64,000 nt of DNA from positions 310,001 to 374,000 of the forward strand of contig JACGCN010000039.1 in NCBI GenBank assembly GCA_014905825.1, in the 5' to 3' direction. This DNA is from Lyophyllum atratum (Eukaryota > Basidiomycota > Agaricomycetes > Agaricales > Lyophyllaceae). Below the pieces are notes generated by a model. That model had not been told where the DNA came from. It was given only the letters and a program-made list of their open reading frames with translations, and ran no database searches. A program made the translations under genes and the position numbers. Numbering within the stretch: position 1 is the first letter of the stretch; each line of letters begins with the position of its first letter. Shown in pieces: positions 12,701-22,683 of the stretch.

Positions 12701-13352
12701 GGTCGACCTTGGCTTACTATGGGTTCCTTCTATGTTAAGCGCCGCATCCTAACACACAGATCAATCATGAACTTACATCTGATACCGACACTGAACACAT
12801 CCTGCTTCTCTTCCTTCTCCTCCTTATCTTCTTCAGAAGGCTCACTATGCTCTGCAACATCAGATGAGTGACCTCCTTCATCCTTCTCTGACCTCTCAAA
12901 GAACGAATACAGTTCCTTGTCAACTGTCTCATCTGACCGAGCCTGAAAGCGACGACCTCTTTGGGCAGCAGGCTTGACAGGATTCTTGATGACACCTCTG
13001 GCCTTCTTTCCGCGTTCATTCCTGACTGTTTCGACATCTGTTCAGAGAAATAAGGACATGTAAAAGTAGAATAGGTTGGAAACTCACTGAGATAATTTCC
13101 AACTGGTCCGAAATCACGCTCCATTCTGGCAACCATGACATGCATACAGGACTTTCCTGTTGCTCTGAAGCTTGGGCAGTTGCATACCAGTGCACCGTCC
13201 CGTTCTTCAATAACGGTGTAGAAGGAAAGTGGTGCATTGGTAGCCATATCCTGACTTCCAGCCGAGGTAGGTGTATAAGTCACAGTCTAACTTGCACAGT
13301 GTTTCCATCTTTGTATTTGCAAATGAAATTATTCCGGCACAGATAGTTGTCA
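9740..13352 (-). CDS. SWIM zinc finger plus tandem Ulp1-like proteases (3' half of split transposase gene)
   Basis: Read from 13352 downwards through about ten exons. The SWIM finger CNCPSFRATGKSCMH (C-x-C...C-x-H) lies near 13.13-13.18 kb, followed by an acidic and Lys-rich linker. The first C48-like domain (about 12.1-11.5 kb) has SHWLLFHH, then YESM where Asp is usual, and QKDGSSCGFW carrying the predicted Gln and nucleophile Cys. A second C48-like domain (about 11.2-10.1 kb) has NDELVN, DHHWLLACI, FDSW and TQTNDVDCGIFM, a complete His-Asp-Gln-Cys set. The C-terminus is acidic, then Ser/Pro-rich, and ends QPRRSSRLQVNKQ. The first domain's Asp-to-Glu change may weaken it. The piece has no start codon of its own that fits: its first exon begins at an acceptor (ATTATGCAG), which supports it being the continuation of the gene at 18.6-22.3 kb. 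Confidence 0.78.
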
Positions 13353-13389
13353 CTGCATAATGGATAAAAATTGGTGAGCATAAGGAAAG

Positions 13390-13397
13390 CATCATAA
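13390..13397 (+). repeat. left copy of 8-bp direct repeat CATCATAA (putative target-site duplication)
   Basis: CATCATAA sits exactly where transposase-gene sequence gives way to the first degenerate 164-bp repeat. An identical octamer lies at 18609-18616 at the other edge of the insertion. Confidence 0.65.
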
Positions 13398-14512
13398 ATT
13401 AAATTGCAACGTTCTGAGAGCGGTCAGAAATTTCCAGTAAGTCAAAGAAGGGTTGGGGGTAAGTCAAAGAAGGGTTGGGAGAGTGTAGGCTGACCTTCCT
13501 AGGGTTTGGAGAGGCCTTTCTGACCGCCCAGGAGGGGTGCTTGGTTGTTAAAACTCCAGAAAAGCATGTAAAATATCATTTAAAATACATTGCAAGACTC
13601 TGAGAGCGGTCAGAAATTTCTAGTAAGTCAAAGAAGGGTTGGGGGAGGGTAAGCTGACCTTCCTAGGGTTTGGAGAGGCCTTTCTGGCCGCCCAAGAGGG
13701 GTGCTTGAGTGTTAAAACTGCAGGAAAGCATGTAGGGTATCATTTAAAATACATTGCAAGACTCTGAGAGCGGTCAGAAATTTCTAGTAAGTCAAAGAAG
13801 GGTTGGGGGAGGGTAAGCTGACCTTCCTAGGGTTTGGAGAGGCCTTTCTGGCCGCCCAAGAGGGGTGCTTGAGTGTTAAAACTGCAGGAAAGCATGTAGG
13901 GTATCATTTAAAATACATTGCAAGACTCTGAGAGCGGTCAGAAATTTCTAGTAAGTCAAAGAAGGGTTGGGGGAGGGTAAGCTGACCTTCCTAGGGTTTG
14001 GAGAGGCCTTTCTGGCCGCCCAGGAGGGGTGTTTCTGTGTCAAAACTCCAGGAAAGCATGTAAAATATCATTTAAAATACATTGCAAGACTCTGAGAGCG
14101 GTCAGAAATTTCTAGTAAGTCAAAGAAGGGTTGGGGGAGGGTAAGCTGACCTTCCTAGGGTTTGGAGAGGCCTTTCTGGCCGCCCAGGAGGGGTGTTTCT
14201 GTGTTAAAACTCCAGGAAAGCATGTAAAATATCATTTAAAATACATTGCAAGACTCTGAGAGCGTTCAAAAATTTCTAGTAAGTCAAAGAAGGGTTGGGG
14301 AAGGGTAAGCTGACCTTCCTAGGGTTTGGAGAGGCCTTTCTGACCGCCCAGGAGGGGTGTTTTCTGTGTTAAAACTCCAGGAAAGCATGTAAAATATCAT
14401 TTAAAATACATTGCAAGACTGAGAGCGGTCAGAAATTTCTAGTAAGTCAAAGAAGGGTTGGGGGAGAGTGGGCTAACACCTCTGAGACTTGGAGAGGACA
14501 TTTCCAGAGGCC
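13398..14512 (+). repeat. left 164-bp tandem array
   Basis: Six full units and a partial seventh. Anchors (TGAGAG) lie at 13415, 13601, 13765, 13929, 14093, 14257 and 14420. The period is 164 bp except for the first unit, which is 186 bp because of a 22-bp internal duplication, and the sixth at 163 bp. Central units are nearly identical; edge units are degenerate. Each unit contains GGCCTTTCTGGCC-type palindromic GC-rich sequence and an AT-rich segment (ATCATTTAAAATACATT). Confidence 0.93.
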
Positions 14513-14888
14513 CAGAAGTACACAGTGTTCCCACTATCTGACCAAGTAGACAGAGCAGTCAGTGTTATCAGCTTTGTGATTCGACAACACCATCCAAGCC
14601 AAACAACGCGTACACAACTTCACCTTGACATCTCCTGCAGTGTTACATCCTTTCTGACGTGTTTCTGGTCCCATTTAGTGTCCCCAACTCATCTAGGATG
14701 CCTGAATATGATCTTACCCGAGTTTGGGCCCACAGGATAGAGACAGCGCGCAAAAAACACGTCCTGAAGCATAAGACACCATATACATGTCAGTTTTGCC
14801 ACCTGGCATCTATTTCTTGCTCCATAACTCACAAAGTCTGTTCTTTCTCTCCATAGTCAATCTCCTACTCATTCCTCGCTGCTTTGCA

Positions 14889-16758
14889 ATGGGTACAGCA
14901 GAGAAAGGCTACACCACTGCCACTGTGGATAGGTCTGACTACGATGATCAGGTTGAACCACTGGATTCCACACATACTCCTAACCAGCACGATCTCAAAA
15001 GGTCAAAAAACGAGCCCTTTGAGTACCTTGTGAAGCGAACTAAGCCTGGTGAGCTCTGTGCTGCTGCCAGAGGCAAACAGCTTGTTATGGCTGCCGGTCA
15101 TGTGAGTCTTTGTTGTTGATTCGTTTAGTTCATTGGTTAACAGTTCTTTCTATGGATAGCACTGTGTGACCATCAGCTTTGGGCTTGAAGCCAGCTTACT
15201 GGAGATGTCTCGAAAGAATTTCGATGACTTGTTCGCCAACGATTGCCCTGGCCCAAACAAGGACCGCTCCAAGTCAGAGAAGCTCCGTCAATTCGAGATG
15301 CCCCCCGAGTTTATCGAACCTGGCACCTCCACTAAAACTAAACGTTATGTTCGCATGTTCCTCGCTTTCGTATCTGACCACTCAGTGTGGGTTCTCATGG
15401 ACTTTGCTCGACTTGTGCGATTCCACGTTTGGAGCCGTACAGTCCCGTTCATGGCACACGAATTCAAACCAGAGACAAAGGTGCGACTTGACTTTCGTAC
15501 TGCTGCCTGTTGAGCCTTTAGCTGACTTTTGATGCCAGTCTTGGGTCCAGATGTGGAAGCCCTACGAATCCGGGCCAGACTGGGAGAGTTTGGGGAGAGT
15601 GAACGCGAGCTGTGCTTGGGAAACCTGGATCGCTGGCGTGACGCAGTCCTTTCTGCCAATGAAAGGGATGATAGGTTCGCTTTCAAACCAGTTCTCCAGT
15701 CCATCGAGCAGAACGACTATCACGCCTTCAATGGCATGGGCCGCCACCTTACCAATGACTTCCTACACGAGGCAGGTGTGTTCCCAGGTGCACCGATCAT
15801 CTTTGTCTGCAAATCGGAGACCACATTCGACTCTTTCAAGGCTGGTTTGATGACTTACATGGCTCAGTGGTCTTCTGAGGCGTATCTCAAGCTCTGTGGC
15901 GGCCGCGTCAACTCAACAAACCCATTTGCCTTCCAGGCTAAGGCAGACTCTAATTACAGCACCCACTACCTTCGTGTGTTCCGTAAGGCATATACTCTGA
16001 TGCCACGTGCCCATCACAACCGTATGGCACATGCAGGTCTCTTCAACAAGGATCATATCATAGGTACGCCCCTTCTCTACTCTTCATCCAGCCTGAGAAT
16101 TGACCAAGGGTGATATGTTTGATTAGGAGCTGACTACGTTGCGCAGAAATCGGATATTTTGCCCGTGTCAAAGACTTCTGCCTTTGTCCCCGTTTACCAC
16201 CATATCACCCCACTTGGTGCATACACTGCAATTACTGCCCAAGTCCCGGAGGGCTGGCTTGATGGAGAATCCGTCAGCCCTTCCTCTTTCCAGTTCCTCG
16301 TGTCTATAGCTGACGACTCGTTCATTTCCAAGGTGGAACCCAAGGACGTGCGTACCGAGGGATACAAGACTACATTGGGTCCAGCCAATTTCCATGAGCC
16401 GAAAGCCAACATGCTGAACGTGCAAGTAGCAGCTGCCGTCAAGGGGAAACCTGGTCGCAAGAAAAAGGTATTCAACGTAGCATTAGTCTTTAGCTCCAGC
16501 TTGCTGACACGTTCAGTGAATGTTAACTCCGGTCTTCCTGGTCGTCCTCGCCAAGAGCCATCGATCGCTAGTGTTCGCAAGGCAGCAGCAGCAGTTGATC
16601 GTATAGCGGTCATGTCTCAACAATTGAGAGCAAAGCAGGCATTGGAGACGGTTGATACTAACCAGGAGAGAGAGAGCTCCTCACTGCGCCGCACCCGGTC
16701 GCAAGCTGGGCTCTCAGATGAACAAGTTCCAGGAAAGCGGGCCCGGCGTTCGCTCTAG
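14889..16758 (+). CDS. orphan protein of the nested element, family unknown
   Basis: Four exons, 14889-15101, 15160-15496, 15539-16063 and 16127-16758, give 568 aa in one consistent frame. The N-terminus is polar with a DYDDQVEPLD patch. The middle is a well-mixed, globular-looking region of about 400 residues with many aromatic, Asp, Glu and His residues (FLAFVSDHSVWVLMDFARLV; QNDYHAFNGMGRHL; AHHNRMAHAGLF). The C-terminal 130 residues are basic, with AT-hook-like GKPGRKKK and GLPGRPRQ, a possible NLS (GKRARRSL) and acidic stretches. I recognise no domain: no CxxC finger, RNase-H DDE signature, RT or helicase motif. The basic, hook-bearing tail suggests DNA binding. Its place between the inverted arrays suggests it is the element's own mobilisation protein, but that is inference. 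The frame is intact over four exons, so it may still be functional. Confidence 0.72.
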
Positions 16759-16844
16759 TGCGTAGTTAGTATTCGGTGTCAGTGTTTGTTACTTTGCCTC
16801 CTTATATTACTTGTTTTCCCCTGGTCGATACTTTCAACCTCTGA

Positions 16845-17430
16845 CGTATATCAGGGCTCGGTCCGTAGTACTCGACATGGTATTTTGTAGGGCTCCGTCA
16901 AGACTTTCACCTCCGATGTTTATGGGGTTCCGTCAGTAATACTGGACACAGTATTTGTAGGGCCTGATCAAGACTTTCACCTCCGATGTTTATGGGGTTC
17001 CGTCAGTAATACTGGACACAGTATTTGTGGGGCCTGATCAAGACTTTCACCTCCGATATTTATGGGGTTCCGTCAGTAGTACTGGACACAGTATTTGTAG
17101 GGCCTGATCAAGACTTTCACCTCCGATATTTATGGGGTTGGGTTAGTAGTACTTGACATGGTATTTGTAGGGCCTGGTCAATACTTTCACCTTTGATATT
17201 TATGGGGTTGGGTTCCGTCAATAGTACTGGACACGGTATTCGTAGGTATGAGATTCGGTCAATAGTAGTGGACACGGTATTTGTAGGGCCTGGTCAATAC
17301 TTTCACCACTGATATTTATGGGGTTCAGTCAATAGTACTCGACACGGTGTTTGTAGGGTCTGGTCAATACTTTCAACCTCTGATGTTATTGATGCTCCGT
17401 CAACGGTACTTGACAAGACATTTGTAAGGC
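16845..17430 (+). repeat. 70-bp tandem array downstream of the orphan gene
   Basis: About eight imperfect units. The anchor TATGGGGTT recurs at 16921, 16991, 17061, 17131 and 17201 (period exactly 70), then at 17317 after a partial extra unit. Shared words are TTTGTAGGGCCTG, TCAAGACTTTCACC and GTACTGGACAC. It starts about 90 bp after the orphan gene's stop codon and ends about 150 bp before the right 164-bp array. Confidence 0.9.
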
Positions 17431-17576
17431 CTTACTTGCATGGTCAAAAGTACTGTAGGCTTTCTTCACTGTGGAAAATGGGGCTCCATTTGTAGTTCTT
17501 TCCTTTGGAAACTGAGGTGCCATTAGTACTTCCTTCTTCAAGCCACTTTGATTAAACAGACCCTGAGCTCTGCGGT

Positions 17577-18489
17577 GTAAACACCCCTCCTGGGCGGCCG
17601 GAAAGGCCTTTCCAAACCCTAGGAAGGTCAGCTTACCCTCCCCCAACCCTTTTTTGACTTACTAGAAATTTCTGACCGCTTTTAGAGTCTTGCAATGTAT
17701 TTTAAATGATATTTTACATGCTTTCCTGGAGTTTTAACACAGAAACACCCCTCCTGGCCGGCCGGAAAGGCCTTTCCAAACCTTAGGAAGGTCAGCTTGC
17801 CCTCCCCCAACCCTTCTTTGACTTGCTAGAAATTTCTGACCGCTCTCAGAGTCTTGCAATGTATTTTAAATGATATTTTACATGCTTTCCTGGAGTTTTA
17901 ACACAGAAACACCCCTCCTGGCCGGCCGGAAAGGCCTTTCCAAACCTTAGGAAGGTCAGCTTGCCCTCCCCCAACCCGTCTTTGACTTGCTAGAAATTTC
18001 TGACCGCTCTCAGAGTCTTGCAATGTATTTTAAATGATATTTTACATGCTTTCCTGGAGTTTTAACACAGAAACACCCCTCCTGGCCGGCCGGAAAGGCC
18101 TTTCCAAACCTTAGGAAGGTCAGCTTGCCCTCCCCCAACCCTTCTTTGACTTGCTAGAAATTTCTGACCGCTCTCAGAGTCTTGCAATATATTTTAAATG
18201 ATACCTTACATGCTTTCCTGCAGTTTTAACACTCAAGCACCCCTCCTGGGCGGCCAGAAAGGCCTCTCCAAACCCTAGGAAGGTCAGCTTACCCTCCCCC
18301 AACCCTTCTTTGACTTACTAGAAATTTCTGACCGCTCTCAGAGCGTTGCAATGTATTTTAAATGATACCTTACATGCTTTCCTGGAGTTTTAACACAGAA
18401 ACACCCCTCCTGGGCGGTCAGAAAGGCCTCTCCAAACCCTTGGAAGGTCAGCCCATCCTTCTCACTAGCATTTTATGACCGCTTGTCAG
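17577..18489 (-). repeat. right 164-bp tandem array, inverted relative to the left array
   Basis: Six units of the left array's sequence in reverse complement. Anchors ACACCCCTCCTGG or its variant lie at 17581, 17745, 17909, 18073, 18237 and 18401, a period of exactly 164 bp. Three units carry a GGCCGGCC variant absent from the left array, so the arrays have homogenised within themselves more than between ends. The last unit decays near 18.49 kb. Confidence 0.93.
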
Positions 18490-18608
18490 CGGGACTCAGC
18501 CCACCCTTATCCTAATTCTAAGTAGGGAGTGCCTACAACTAGCTCAACCGTTCAAGTGTTCAAGTGTCTCAATATAACAGAATTATTCAGAGCTACTACG
18601 ATGAGTGC

Positions 18609-18616
18609 CATCATAA
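18609..18616 (+). repeat. right copy of 8-bp direct repeat CATCATAA (putative target-site duplication)
   Basis: Identical to the octamer at 13390-13397. It lies four bases below the last coding codon of the 5' half of the transposase gene (stop at 18620-18622 on the minus strand). Confidence 0.65.
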
Positions 18617-18619
18617 TTT

Positions 18620-21600
18620 CTATTGGCTAGAAGGGATATGAGTGACCTCCCATGCACGACGTCCATCTGCCCATGTTACCTCCCGCACCCCTGTTCCACT
18701 ACTCCAGATCTGGTGGGCCAAGCGAGCCCGGTGGAAAGCCTCACGATCGATCTTAGCCTTTTTTGGCTTCCATTCCTGATAGTACTGAAACCATTCATTG
18801 GCTATGATGAGAACCAGGCGATAAGCACTGTAGGAAGTTAGGCCAGAGACTTGTTGCTAGTGAATGGAACTCACGACTTGTTTGCCCTACTTCCAAGAAA
18901 AACCTGATCAAACGTTTTGAATGCCCTCTCTGTCCAATTATTGGTTGAAAGCATCCCGTCCCTGGCGGAACCTCGAGGGAGACCAATATCGGTCCAAAGT
19001 TCTGAGGCAGTAGAAGGCCATAAATGAAGTGACAACTGTATGTGAGGATGTTCACTTACCTCTCCACTCGTCACAAAACCAATTGGCTTCAAAATAGTCC
19101 ATAATGATCTTCGGTGAGGTGCGAGAACCTTCAGTGAGCTCCTCAATGCTTTGCCTAAACTGTGCAACATATGCATCCCAGCGTTCCGGCCGACGACAAC
19201 GCTGTATGTCCCTAACAGCCTGAAGAAGCTTGTGCTTTCGCTCAAGTGAGAGTGTTGGTCGGGCCTGTGCCTCAAATGAGTTGCCATGTTCACGATCCCA
19301 GCGAAGGATTGCCTATTTCGTGCAGTCAAATGGTGTATTTGATTCTGAATCCGCGTTGAACACACCTGCATTACGTGAAACTGGCAAATGCGGATGGGTG
19401 TGTTGGGGAAAACTTTAGAATGACTGAATATCGCATCCAGATTGAAATGTGTGGGAAGACAGACCTCGGGGGATGGCTTGCCTAGAGGCCCTGTCTTTGT
19501 CTATCATGATGAATGAGGGTGTCCAGCCCTCGCTCGAGTCAACTACTCTTCTGGCTTCTTCCATCAATGCATCAGAAAAGTCGTCCAGTCCATGCTCTAC
19601 CCCAGCCTTTCCTATTGCCGCCAGTACTGCATGAGTTTTAGCTTTAAAAATACAGAACCTCCGCACCGGAAACAAGGTCTTCTGCCATTGTCTGAACAAG
19701 ACCTTTAGAGAGCGATAAAAATGTGGCCAGTGTAGTAGTTGAGATATTGCCTGAGAGATATACCGGACCTGTATTATCATTAATCTTAATCGATGTGACC
19801 TCATATAGAGAAACAACGCAGCAGAGGCACTTGCCAGGAAGCATCCGATGGTTTTCGTCGATAGTGGTAAGGAAAGTCAGAGGAGCACGATTCTCGTTCT
19901 TGTTTCGCCAAGATGAATCCATGCCCAATCCATGCAAGCGGCCAAATAACAATATAGACTGTATAGCAAAGGGGTGTTTGATTCCAGTAGCAAAATTGCT
20001 AGGAGGTGTAGTGCTGTAATCAGGAGGTGAATAGCTGAATGAAAAGAGTTATCATTAGACAGAGAAGAACCGTGAAGGTCATACGTCACAAACTGGAAAA
20101 TACGGCCAGGATTGGCCTTAGCAAAGACTCCTATAGCCATGAGAGGATCATCATGTAAGCGCTCCTTCCTCCTGATGTTCTGGACAATATTGGTAACTTG
20201 TTCAGAGGTGGGCCTTCTGTAAATAGGAGTGTTCTCCTCCTTGAAAACCTGGAGCAAACCTGGAACGATGATCATTAAGAAGGAAAGCTTCTAAATTGGC
20301 CATTTTGGACCCACGCTTCTTAATCCGCGACGCAGTCATGTCTGCAAGGCTTGCACATTCCATGATACACTGTCTTATGTACGCGGACATATCAAGATAC
20401 TTGTCCAGTGTTTCTCGATGTCGGTGTCATTGGTATATGACAGCATTTGCGAGATCGTCGGAACGGACCTCGACCTATGAGACACCTTGGGTGAGGGTCT
20501 GTTGCCTGAAAATTGGACGAGAGACTCACATGAATCTGAACTTTTTTCAGGCATCGGGATTTGGGCCGCCGCTCCTTCTTGATGCTCATACCGTTCAACT
20601 GTGTATTGGCAGCAACCTCCTCTTGTCCAGACTCAGAATCATTCGAGTGAGAATCAGCGTTCGACTCTAAATCTGTCTCCTCAGCTGAAACATCGACAGC
20701 ATCCTCCGAATCATCGCTGGAACCACCGTGATCACAGTTTCCCAAGCAACGTAACTCCACTCGGAAAACAGGCTTGGGCTTGACATCTAGATGATGAGGA
20801 GCTTGTCGGTCTTGAGTGATCCATCGAACCATAAAGGGGCGGGCTCGCAAATCCTTAGGTCGGTCACAAGGGTGGCCGAAGTATTGGACTTCCACCAACG
20901 AGTCTGCGATTTCATAGCTATGCGGTGAATAGTCATTTTTCTAATAAACAGAGATAAGTGATAGCTTGCAAAAACAAAGAAAGAGGGCGAGGCACACCCA
21001 TGTCTCGAAAACTTTGTACAACCCTGTTGTCACAACATGAGACCGAACCTTGGCCCAGCCTTTATCTGGCTCATGCTGGATGTTATTCAAGGCTCGTGGC
21101 TTTTGAGACTCGCTGTTTTTTCTGCTTTTGCTTTGTGACCTCCTATCGAGTTCTTCAGGTGATGATGACCTCGGAGCAAGATGTACAGGCTGGCGGACTG
21201 CAAATTGAACTATCCGAGCAGTCTCGGGGCTATACTGAGTTGGTTGAGCTGCCTTCTTCTTTTTCTTCTTTGTATGATGTGCTCGAGGGGCTTCCGACTC
21301 TTCAACATTGACAGACTGCTGAACAGGTGATGATCGTCGGCGGCCACGATTAATATGTCTAGAACGCCCAGGTTTACCGGCAAAAGGCTAGATTCAGAAT
21401 CCAGCCACGGTAAGCAAAGCAGCCCAGTAATCTTAACGCAACACACCTACCAATGTCGGGGGGGCCGGCTTTCTCAACTTTTTGTCCTTCGTTGGCGGCT
21501 TTTGAGGATCACCATCGGCTTGATTTTTCTGCGGAGTGTAAGTGTGAACAGCTACGGTTACAAGTACATTGTGATACACATACCACTTGCGGCTTCGTAG

Positions 21601-22257
21601 ATGCACCTGCCAAGTTTTTAAGCCGGGGTTTGTCAAGTTCGTCTTCAGTCACGCCTTCAGAGTCTATAGAACTCTGGAAACGTGAGTGGGTGTAAGGATA
21701 CCTATTCCAGTATAAGATAGAGTAGTTAGAAACATACCTGCGGTGGTTTGACCATTTGTAGCTGCAATCCACTTGATACGGCTGCGGGCGTATACAAGTA
21801 GACTCTGACAAAGATAATCTTATCAATCAGATAAGCGCTCCAAGCGTAGGAACCTAACCAAAAGGTGGGTTCGTTGCTCAGATCGTGTAGCATGAATGCA
21901 TAGCTCACTCAGCAATTTAGATCAGAAGAAATATAAGGTTCAGTGAAAATGCGAGAGGTTCCCTTTAGTAGGTGCTCTCATTGTGGATGGCTTGAACTCA
22001 AATCCAGGTTCAGTTTGCACCGACTGGGCTTAAATTCTGTGCTAGGTCGGCAGCTGAACGTGTTCGCATTCCGGGCTAGATCAGCAGATGTGTGTGAGGG
22101 AAAAGTATGGTTCCCCCAGTACCTTGTAACGAGTGACATCAATACTTTCTAAATGATTGGACACAGGTACAATACGGGTCGATCACACTGTGAGATGTTG
22201 AATTACATACCTCGCAAAAGGCTCGGATTGTAGGGAAAAAGTTGGGGTAGGTGTCAT
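18620..22257 (-). CDS. Mutator-like DDE transposase (5' half of split gene)
   Basis: Minus strand, about fourteen exons. The proposed start is the ATG at 22257-22255, but the first few exons are tentative. The N-terminal region has a run of Lys (KKKKKKAAQPTQ) and a recognisable block around VEVQYFGHPCDRPKDLRARP. The catalytic core shows Asp in GMDSSWRNKNENRAPL (about 19.91 kb), Asp in FIMIDKDRASRQAI (about 19.49 kb), IRICQFHVMQ, WFCDEWR, and a candidate Glu in TNNWTERAFKTFDQVF (about 18.93 kb). It then runs LVLIIANEWFQYYQEW and stops at 18620. One intron may use a GC donor (GCAAGT) at about 19.84 kb. An in-frame TGA at 20427-20429 is either a nonsense change or lies inside an unrecognised intron. 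The SWIM finger expected next in such proteins begins at 13352, on the far side of the insertion. Confidence 0.75.
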
Positions 22258-22683
22258 GGTGGAAAAAACAGGGTTTTCTTTGCACAATACAAGCACAATA
22301 GGTAGGGCTTCGTCAAGATTGGGGAAGGCATGTTCAGTACTTTATCTTGGCTACATTACGGGACATATAACACAGGCTCTGTCAGTAGCTGCGGTGTTCC
22401 AGCTCCGTCAGTACCCGAAAAGGGTAGAATCCAGTCTTGCAAGTCAAATACAGACTCATCTCCCGTTCAATGCGGGAAAGATACTTAAAGCTTCCCATCC
22501 ATGTGTTGGTGACCAGGCATCTCTGTTACTAATACTTGCTTGTGATGCCTCGCCCTTCCAGAAGTTATACTTATCTGATGACGCTTCCGAGTCTCGAAAG
22601 GCAGTGTAGACCAAGCGAGTCATATAACTACTAACCCACCCCGCAACTTGAAATGGTGCTCTGACTTGGAATCTACTCGGGCA
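22258..22683. other. intergenic, right flank of the transposon island
   Basis: This is 426 bp with no accepted ORF. It probably holds the promoter and right terminus of the outer element and the promoter of the next gene. A short stretch near 22.30 kb (GTAGGGCTTCGTCAAGA) resembles part of the 70-bp repeat at 16.9-17.4 kb. Confidence 0.45.

Larger units (their letters stand above)
13398..18608 (+). mobile_element. nested foldback-like element with inverted tandem-array ends
   Basis: This is a 5.2-kb insertion bounded by CATCATAA on both sides. From left to right it holds 164-bp repeats in one orientation (to about 14.51 kb), a plus-strand four-exon gene of unknown family (14,889-16,758), a 70-bp tandem array (about 16.85-17.43 kb), and the same 164-bp repeats reverse-complemented (about 17.58-18.49 kb). 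Drosophila foldback and Galileo elements have this general plan of tandem subrepeats in long inverted ends around a central region. P-superfamily, hAT and KDZ elements make 8-bp duplications. I see no short perfect terminal inverted repeat outside the arrays. The superfamily is unknown. Confidence 0.7.
9740..22257 (-). mobile_element. outer Mutator-like element with SWIM and double Ulp1 domains
   Basis: The span is defined by the coding region only; true ends were not found. Read on the minus strand it encodes, in order, a basic N-terminal region, a DDE transposase, a SWIM zinc finger, two Ulp1-like (C48) protease domains and a Ser/Pro/acidic tail ending at 9740. The coding region is interrupted between transposase and SWIM finger by the 13,398-18,608 insertion. 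SWIM fingers are typical of Mutator-like transposases, and Ulp1 domains are known in some Mutator-like and KDZ-type elements. I infer Mutator-like from the SWIM finger and the NNWTERAFKTF motif; KDZ/Zisupton-type is the main alternative. Confidence 0.75.

Noticed and set aside
15551..15850. Alternative frame at 15551-15850 as part of the orphan gene
   Set aside because: It follows from a GTGCGA donor at 15481. The donor at 15497 gives the other frame, which stays open and well mixed to the next exon.
14889..16758. Fanzor/TnpB-like nuclease, TET/JBP oxygenase or KDZ transposase identity for the orphan gene
   Set aside because: No CxxC finger pairs, no HxD...H iron site in plausible spacing and no recognisable DDE block could be seen.
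13398..18489. CRISPR-like or rDNA/satellite interpretation of the 164-bp arrays
   Set aside because: Units are contiguous without spacers, the host is a eukaryote, no rRNA sequence is present, and the two arrays are inverted around a gene.
20202..20390. Frameshift in the transposase near 20.28 kb
   Set aside because: A 55-bp intron (donor GTGGGT, branch TCTTAAT, acceptor TTCCAG) joins the two frames cleanly, giving RIKKR followed by LLQVFKEENTPIY.
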